DNA of 64,000 bases from Novosphingobium pentaromativorans US6-1. GTDB lineage: Bacteria > Pseudomonadota > Alphaproteobacteria > Sphingomonadales > Sphingomonadaceae. Below, one piece after another: positions 59,048 to 64,000 of this stretch (its first letter is position 1; each line of letters opens with the position of its first letter). The translations under genes and the position numbers were made by a program. Under the pieces are notes generated by a model. The model was given only the letters and a program-made list of their open reading frames with translations, was not told the DNA's origin and did not search any database. The stretch is taken from positions 1 to 64,000 of the forward strand of contig NZ_CP009295.1 of NCBI RefSeq assembly GCF_000767465.1, given 5' to 3'.

Positions 59048-60637
59048 GTGAAGAAGAGGCTGCTCAGGCTGGTGGTCTATTTGGATGCCGCGCGCCTTTC
59101 GCCGCGACTCTGGCTGACCGCGCTGTGGTGGCGTATACTGGGCAAGCGGGTGCGGTCGCGTGCACAGTTCGGCCCCTTGCTGGGTGCATCGCCGCGCGCC
59201 TACCGGCTGTGGCTTCAGGATGAAGCTGCACTGGATATGACGCACCGAGAGGCCGACCCGGCGATCGTGGCCGTGGTTGGAGAAGGGCAGGGCAGAGACG
59301 AAACTGTTCGCAGCGTAGGGGCCGAAGGCATCGCCGTTTTATGCGATGCACCTGGGGCTGATTTTGCATACCAAGGGCGCTACGCGCCCCTGTGGCTGAT
59401 GTGGCTTGAAGCCGGAGATGCTTTGGCAACAGGCGCAGGGGACGCTTATCGCGCCGCGATTGCCGCCAATGGCCATGCACGCGTGATCTATGCCGACGAC
59501 GATGTCATTGACACTCGTGGTCGACGTACTCAGCCACACTTCAAACCCGAATGGAATCCCGAACTGCTGCGTCATCACGATTACGTGACGGGCGCTGCCA
59601 TCGTGCGGGTCGATGCGGCAGCGCTTCGGGCGGTGCTAACGCACTGCACGGCTGCAAGCCTTGCGGCGAAAGCGGCAACCTGTTGCGAGCCACAAGAGGT
59701 GGTGCGGTTGCCCCGTGTCCTGCATCATCGCCGCATCCGCCCCGCGCCTCGGGTTCCCGCCGTACCCACACTAAGGGAGTGGCAGCAACCCGGAACCAGT
59801 GCGCCCAAAGTCAGCGTCATCGTGCCCACGCGCAACCGGCTTGACCTGCTGCGCACGTGCATCGATGGCCTCATGCGTACTAATTACCCCTCCATGGAAG
59901 TGATCGTCGTCGACAACGGCAGTGACGATCCGGCGGCGCTGGAATATCTCGCCGCGCTGGGTCGGGCACGCTTCGAAGTCCTGCGCGACGACGGGCCGTT
60001 CAACTTTTCCCGGCTGAATAACCGCGCCGCCAGACTGGCGACGGGCGAGGTGCTGTGCTTGCTCAATAACGACATTGAAGTTTTTGCGCGCGACTGGCTT
60101 GAGATCATGGTGCGTCAGGCGCTGCGGCCCGAAGTAGGCGCGGTGGGAGCGTGTCTGCTCTACCCTGACGGCCGGATCCAGCATGCTGGCGTGGTGCTAG
60201 GCATCTGCGGTGGGGCGGCGCATGCGCACCGACTGCTGCGCCCGGAGGCTGAGGGTTATTTTCGTCGCCACGCTCTGCCGCAGTTCGTTTCTGCCGTCAC
60301 TGCGGCCTGCCTTGTAGTGCGGCGCGAGAGCTTCGTGGCGGTCGGCGGACTGGATGAGGAGAACTTTGCCGTGGCCTTCAACGACGTCGACCTATGTATG
60401 CGCCTCAACCAGCGAGGCTGGCAGTCGCTGTACGAACCACGCGCGACGCTGGTCCACCACGAATCGGTATCGCGCGGGTTTGACCGCGATCCGATTGGTG
60501 CAGCAAGGCTTGCGAGCGAACTGGCCGCGCTTAAGGTGCGCTGGGGGACAGGGGACATGGACCGGCAGGTCGATCCCTTCCATCACCCGCAGCTCAGCCG
60601 GTACAGCGAACGTTTTGCGATCCGCCTGAACAGCTAA
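59048..60637 (+). CDS. GT2 glycosyltransferase, O-antigen/rhamnan type
   Basis: 529 residues from GTG (VKKRLLRLVVYLDAARLS). The N-terminal 240 residues are a partner domain with IYADDDVIDTRGRRTQPHFK and GAAIVRV-type strands, reminiscent of a degenerate first GT-A domain. The C-terminal domain is a full GT2: SVIVPTRNRLDLLRTCIDGL, IVVDNGSDD, LLNNDIEVFARDWLE (metal motif), LYPDGRIQHAGVVLG and VAFNDVDLCMRLNQRGW (base). A longer 5' extension in frame exists but looks non-conserved. Four bases from the DUF5672 gene. Confidence 0.86.
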   Translation: MKKRLLRLVVYLDAARLSPRLWLTALWWRILGKRVRSRAQFGPLLGASPRAYRLWLQDEAALDMTHREADPAIVAVVGEGQGRDETVRSVGAEGIAVLCDAPGADFAYQGRYAPLWLMWLEAGDALATGAGDAYRAAIAANGHARVIYADDDVIDTRGRRTQPHFKPEWNPELLRHHDYVTGAAIVRVDAAALRAVLTHCTAASLAAKAATCCEPQEVVRLPRVLHHRRIRPAPRVPAVPTLREWQQPGTSAPKVSVIVPTRNRLDLLRTCIDGLMRTNYPSMEVIVVDNGSDDPAALEYLAALGRARFEVLRDDGPFNFSRLNNRAARLATGEVLCLLNNDIEVFARDWLEIMVRQALRPEVGAVGACLLYPDGRIQHAGVVLGICGGAAHAHRLLRPEAEGYFRRHALPQFVSAVTAACLVVRRESFVAVGGLDEENFAVAFNDVDLCMRLNQRGWQSLYEPRATLVHHESVSRGFDRDPIGAARLASELAALKVRWGTGDMDRQVDPFHHPQLSRYSERFAIRLNS

Positions 60638-60641
60638 AGCT

Positions 60642-61427
60642 ATGGCGACGGACACTCCTCCCGCACCCCCCGATGACAAGCGTCTTCACTTGCCGCAGGT
60701 GACGCTGTGCGCAGCGACTTCGGTGAACGTCGCTGCCACCATGCGCGCGCTAGAAGCATCGCTGCGCCAGATTCGCTTCGGAGCGTGCAGGCTGCTGACC
60801 GATGCCGAAGTCAGCCCCGCGCACCCGGAGATGGAAATCGTGGCGATCGCGCCGCTGCGATCCTCGGCTGCCTATTCCGATTTCCTTCTGACCCGCCTTC
60901 CCGACTATGTGGCGACCACGCATTGCCTTGTCGTGCAATGGGATGGGCACCTGATCGACGCCGGCCGCTGGCAGGCCGAGTTCCTTGCTTATGATTACAT
61001 TGGCGCGAGCTGGCCGCAGTTCGACGACGGGCACGACGTCGGTAACGGCGGATTTTCTCTGCGCAGCCGACGTTTGATGGAACTATGCCGCGATCCGGCC
61101 TTCGTGGTGGTTCACCCGGAGGACGTAGCGATTGGTCGCACCAACCGTGCTTGGCTGGAAGCGCAGGGCATGCGCTTTGCCCCCCGGGATCTGGCGGACG
61201 CCTTCGCGGCCGAACGCAGTGGTGAACCGCACCGAACTTTCGGCTTTCACGGCGTGTGGAATATGCCCTGCGCAATCGGCCTGGAGGCGTTCTGGCAGAT
61301 ATACTGTCAGCTCGACGAACGGGGCACCCTGAAGCGGGATTTCCGCAGCCTGCTGCGCGATGTCGCAAACGGGCCGCGCGGAATGTCACGCGCGGCCCGA
61401 ATGATTGCCGACAGATATTTGAAATAG
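60642..61427 (+). CDS. DUF5672-family protein (putative glycosyltransferase)
   Basis: 261 residues. LVVQWDGHLIDAGRWQAEFL, YDYIGASWPQFDDGHDVGNG and GGFSLRSRRLMELC are the DUF5672 hallmark and resemble GT-A donor-site folds; the WDG triplet may act like a DxD motif. HRTFGFHGVWN lies near the C-terminus. The family often lies in polysaccharide clusters. Directly downstream of the GT2. Confidence 0.83.
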   Translation: MATDTPPAPPDDKRLHLPQVTLCAATSVNVAATMRALEASLRQIRFGACRLLTDAEVSPAHPEMEIVAIAPLRSSAAYSDFLLTRLPDYVATTHCLVVQWDGHLIDAGRWQAEFLAYDYIGASWPQFDDGHDVGNGGFSLRSRRLMELCRDPAFVVVHPEDVAIGRTNRAWLEAQGMRFAPRDLADAFAAERSGEPHRTFGFHGVWNMPCAIGLEAFWQIYCQLDERGTLKRDFRSLLRDVANGPRGMSRAARMIADRYLK

Positions 61428-61516
61428 CATCCGTATCCGAGTACGGGCTTCAATTGCGCGCACCGGCACTGTGCGAGGTGGGCCTGCATCGCTTGCAACA
61501 AGGACGAAGGCTACTC

Positions 61517-62461
61517 GTGACCAATCCGTTCCCCGGCATTCCGTTGATCGAATCCCCGCTTTTTCATGGGCAGCGCGGCTCGATGGGTTTGACAGCCGAC
61601 GAGGAAAGGATCGCCATCGACCTTAACGAACGCGGCTACGCAGTCCTCGACTTTCCTGATCCGCAGATCGACGCACGGATTAATCGGATCAAGGCAAACC
61701 TCGGCCCGCGCTATTCAGGCATCGACTTCGCCGATCCGCAAAGCGACAAGACACAAGGTGAACGCCGCATTCAGGATGCTTGGAAATTCGACGAGGATGT
61801 GCGCATGATTGCTGCGAACCAAGCCATCCTCGACCTTCTGGGCAAGCTGTATGGACGCGGAGCTTTCCCTTTCCAGACGCTGAATTTCCCAGTAGGCACT
61901 CAGCAGGAAGCACACACCGACGCGGTGCATTTCTCCAGCCTGCCCGAACGGTTCATGTGCGGCGTATGGCTGGCGATGGAAGATATCGGGCCGGATGCGG
62001 GGCCACTGTTCTATCTACCCGGTTCCCACCGCTGGCCACTCCTGACTAACAGCATGATTGGCCGGCGCGGCTACGGCAGCGAGCTGCATTCCGCGCAGGC
62101 CCCCTTCGCCCAGGGTTGGCGGTCGTTGTGCGATGCCTATGGCGCCACCGAGGAAACATTCCTCGCCCGCAAGGGACAAGCGCTGATCTGGACGGCGAAC
62201 CTGCTGCACGGCGGCAGCCGCCAGAACGACACACGCCTGACGCGCTGGTCGCAGGTGACTCACTATTATTTCGATGATTGCATCTATTACACCCCCGCCT
62301 TTTCCGACGAAGCGCTGGGCCGGCTCGACTTACGCAACCTCAAGTCAATCGCCGATGGCCAACCCCGGCCTAATACTTACCTAGGTGAGAAAGTGGAGGG
62401 CCCCGGAAAAAAAGGGTTTTCGGCAAAGCCGATGAGAACCTTGTTGCGCTTGCGGCCTTAG
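61517..62461 (+). CDS. Phytanoyl-CoA dioxygenase (PhyH) family protein 2
   Basis: 314 residues from a GTG behind GACGAAGG. HTDAVHFSSLPERFMCGVWL contains the HxD iron pair, FYLPGSHRWP follows the core, and LLHGGSRQNDTRLTRW carries the distal His and Arg. Clearly different from the first PhyH protein (29.5 kb). It lies in the glycan cluster after DUF5672, so a glycan- or lipid-linked substrate is likely. The frame upstream of the GTG overlaps DUF5672 and is rejected. Confidence 0.85.
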   Translation: MTNPFPGIPLIESPLFHGQRGSMGLTADEERIAIDLNERGYAVLDFPDPQIDARINRIKANLGPRYSGIDFADPQSDKTQGERRIQDAWKFDEDVRMIAANQAILDLLGKLYGRGAFPFQTLNFPVGTQQEAHTDAVHFSSLPERFMCGVWLAMEDIGPDAGPLFYLPGSHRWPLLTNSMIGRRGYGSELHSAQAPFAQGWRSLCDAYGATEETFLARKGQALIWTANLLHGGSRQNDTRLTRWSQVTHYYFDDCIYYTPAFSDEALGRLDLRNLKSIADGQPRPNTYLGEKVEGPGKKGFSAKPMRTLLRLRP

Positions 62462-62470
62462 ACGCGAGCT

Positions 62471-63469
62471 TCACATCGCCGTCCAGCTTGTTCCGTCGCA
62501 TTTCACGAAGACGCGGAGCTTCCCTCCGCCCGCCTTTATCTGCTGACCCCAGGCAGTGGGCGCCTTTTCCGCATCGGACATATAGGCAAGTGTACCTCCT
62601 CCTACACCGCCACCGCATTTCGGCAGGTCGGCAAAAGGTGCCTCTGCAAGTTGAAGCACCTGGGTGTAAGTCACAGTGTAGCGGGCACGCGCTGAACCGA
62701 GGGTGCTGCGCAAATCTTCGGTGGGCAACAAATCGCCAGCAACAATGGCGCCGTCGTTTCCGCGGATGACAGCAACAGCTTTACCTTTAGAATCAATTGC
62801 TTCTAGATAATTATTCCAAGTAGCGTTGCCTAGGCTTGCTATTCGCAAGCCGGCTGACAGGCGATCACCATCTGCAGCCTGAAGAATAAGCCCAAACTCG
62901 CCGCCATCCCGTGGATTGACTACACCCAGCTGGGTTCGCACGGCTCGCTTGGGCTGGCCCGTCGCATCCGCCGCGAACGTATAGGACTCCAGTGTCGCAG
63001 CAAAGCCGGCGCGGACGCCGACATTCGATAAGATCGCCGCCGCATCCCCCTTGGCCTGACGCACGAACACGCTCAATCCGTCGGTCTCTCCCGCAATCGT
63101 TGAGGTCGGCCAGTCCGGGCGCACGTTGACCAGCGATAGAGCGTAACTGGCACTGTCCGCGGTTGAAATGCCTGGGCCAGAAGAAGGACCATTGGCCCTG
63201 TCGCTCACTTCGATCGTATGGGCGATCTGGGCGGCTCTCCGGGTTCCAGACAGGACCACACAGTTTCGTTCCCTGGTCGTCGATCCTGTACCGTCCGGTG
63301 CGATGTTGATCAGGCCTCCGGCGCGTTGTCCATCGACAACGCCTTGCAGGCAAGACGTTTCCGAAGCTTTGGCGTTGGGTTCATCCAGATGGTCCGTTGT
63401 GGTCTGCGCGAAGAGTGTGGTTGTGGCGGCGGCGGCGATCAGAGCGACCGAGTAGGCAAATTTCTTCAT
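62471..63469 (-). CDS. Exported protein of unknown function
   Basis: 332 residues. Signal peptide (KKFAYSVALIAAAATTTLFA, cleavage near FAQT). The mature chain is Gly/Ala/Thr/Ser-rich and beta-type (YALSLVNVRPDWPTST, GEFGLILQAADGDRLSAG, WNNYLEAIDSKGKAVAVIRG); a C-terminal cysteine-containing motif (KCGGGVGGGTLAYMSD, FVKCDGTSW) resembles tail-fibre or sialidase-associated repeats. Convergent with the PhyH gene, divergent from kpsE. Possibly a surface-layer or glycan-binding protein. Confidence 0.68.
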   Translation of the reverse strand: MKKFAYSVALIAAAATTTLFAQTTTDHLDEPNAKASETSCLQGVVDGQRAGGLINIAPDGTGSTTRERNCVVLSGTRRAAQIAHTIEVSDRANGPSSGPGISTADSASYALSLVNVRPDWPTSTIAGETDGLSVFVRQAKGDAAAILSNVGVRAGFAATLESYTFAADATGQPKRAVRTQLGVVNPRDGGEFGLILQAADGDRLSAGLRIASLGNATWNNYLEAIDSKGKAVAVIRGNDGAIVAGDLLPTEDLRSTLGSARARYTVTYTQVLQLAEAPFADLPKCGGGVGGGTLAYMSDAEKAPTAWGQQIKAGGGKLRVFVKCDGTSWTAM

Positions 63470-63611
63470 ATGCGCTTTGTTCGCCTATGACGCAGCGGAT
63501 GCAAGACTTAGCGTGGGGCGCTTCCTAACCTGTACATTCGCTTGTATGGCCTGCCCATTGCTCATAAACAGGCCGCCAATCAGGCTACGGAATTTCAATC
63601 TGTTGGAGAAT

Positions 63612-64000
63612 ATGGAGCTTTCTAGAGAGATCCGCGCAGCGGAAGCCATGCCTTCTCGTGGCGATTCGCTTGTCAGGCTGCTGCACCGCCGCCGATGGTT
63701 TATCCTGTTTGTCATACTGCCAGCCCTGCTTGCAACGGTGTATTATGGGCTGATCGCAGCCGACATGTATGAGTCTGAGTCCCGGTTCGTCATAAAAAAC
63801 CCAGCGCAAAAGCAAGCACAAGCGACCGGTCTCGCAAGCTTTATACAATCCACCGGAATTTCTTCCGGACATGATCAAACAAACGAAGTCATCGATTATA
63901 TTCACTCGCGTGATGCGCTAAAGGCTCTTGAAAAAGATGCCAACGTGAAGGCTATTTTTTCGAATAGGAGTGCTGACGTAATAAGCAGATATCCGGGTCC
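63612..64000 (+). CDS. kpsE: Capsule export inner-membrane protein KpsE (5' part)
   Basis: 130 codons visible; the gene continues past the window end, so its stop cannot be seen. ATG (MELSREIRAAEAM) after TTGGAGA. After a basic N-terminus, LHRRRWFILFVILPALLATV starts the first transmembrane helix of the polysaccharide co-polymerase fold; ADMYESESRFVIKNP is the typical KpsE/BexC/WzcA segment and EVIDYIHSRDALKAL its next conserved block. Together with the ABC transporter it guides capsule export. Partner genes (kpsM, kpsT, kpsD-like) are expected downstream. Confidence 0.88.
   Translation, partial: MELSREIRAAEAMPSRGDSLVRLLHRRRWFILFVILPALLATVYYGLIAADMYESESRFVIKNPAQKQAQATGLASFIQSTGISSGHDQTNEVIDYIHSRDALKALEKDANVKAIFSNRSADVISRYPG

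Overview
The window looks like part of a large plasmid, or a plasmid-derived secondary replicon, from a high-GC alphaproteobacterium, most likely Sphingomonadales (Novosphingobium, Sphingobium or Sphingomonas type). The reasons are a parA-parB-repA replication and partition block at the left end, a relaxase with a candidate oriT near the right end, toxin-antitoxin-like modules, recombinases and transposase remnants. The genus is inferred from gene families, codon bias and accessory content; no rRNA or housekeeping marker is present.

Layout. 1-4.4 kb: parA, parB, repA, two exact parS-like palindromes and an iteron array. 4.4-12.4 kb: hipBA with an operator cluster, a divergent cassette of four small unknown genes, a tyrosine recombinase, small exported or membrane proteins and an autoregulated-looking fic gene. 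12.4-38 kb: the main surface-polysaccharide region. It holds a fatty-acid-hydroxylase-type enzyme, an SDR, an LTA-synthase-like enzyme, kpsS, a DCC1/HTTM operon whose HTTM gene has an in-frame stop, a four-gene glycan operon (GT2, GT4, flippase, GT39-like), a beta-barrel protein, a CsgG-lipoprotein operon, two 2-oxoglutarate-type hydroxylases, kdsA / kpsF-kdsB, a histidine phosphatase, kpsC and a GT4. 38-42 kb: a second hipBA, a dispersed repeat and a kup gene fragment. 42-47.8 kb: a chaperone-usher pilus locus of the spore-coat-U (Csu-like) type. 48-51.6 kb: a TonB receptor with a PepSY reductase-like partner. 51.7-54.4 kb: a MobV-like relaxase, a 23-bp-arm inverted repeat and a repeat array in front of a small basic protein. 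54.5-58.8 kb: a second, decaying copy of part of the capsule locus (resolvase remnant, intact hydroxylase, kdsA remnant, intact kpsF, first codons of kdsB) cut by a recombinase pseudogene and transposase scars. 59-64 kb: another glycan cluster (GT2, DUF5672, PhyH-like dioxygenase, secreted protein) and the start of kpsE, which runs off the window.

How it fits together. KpsF makes arabinose-5-phosphate, KdsA condenses it to Kdo-8-phosphate, KdsB activates Kdo, and KpsC and KpsS build a poly-Kdo linker on a lipid. KpsE and probably further genes beyond position 64000 export the finished capsule. Several glycosyltransferases, a flippase and five hydroxylase or dioxygenase genes could vary the glycan or lipid. 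The most notable structure is the partial duplication of the hydroxylase and Kdo genes. Both copies keep the same ATGCTGC-N3-GCAGCAT-type palindrome at their promoters, which suggests a shared regulator. No tRNA, rRNA or CRISPR array was seen.
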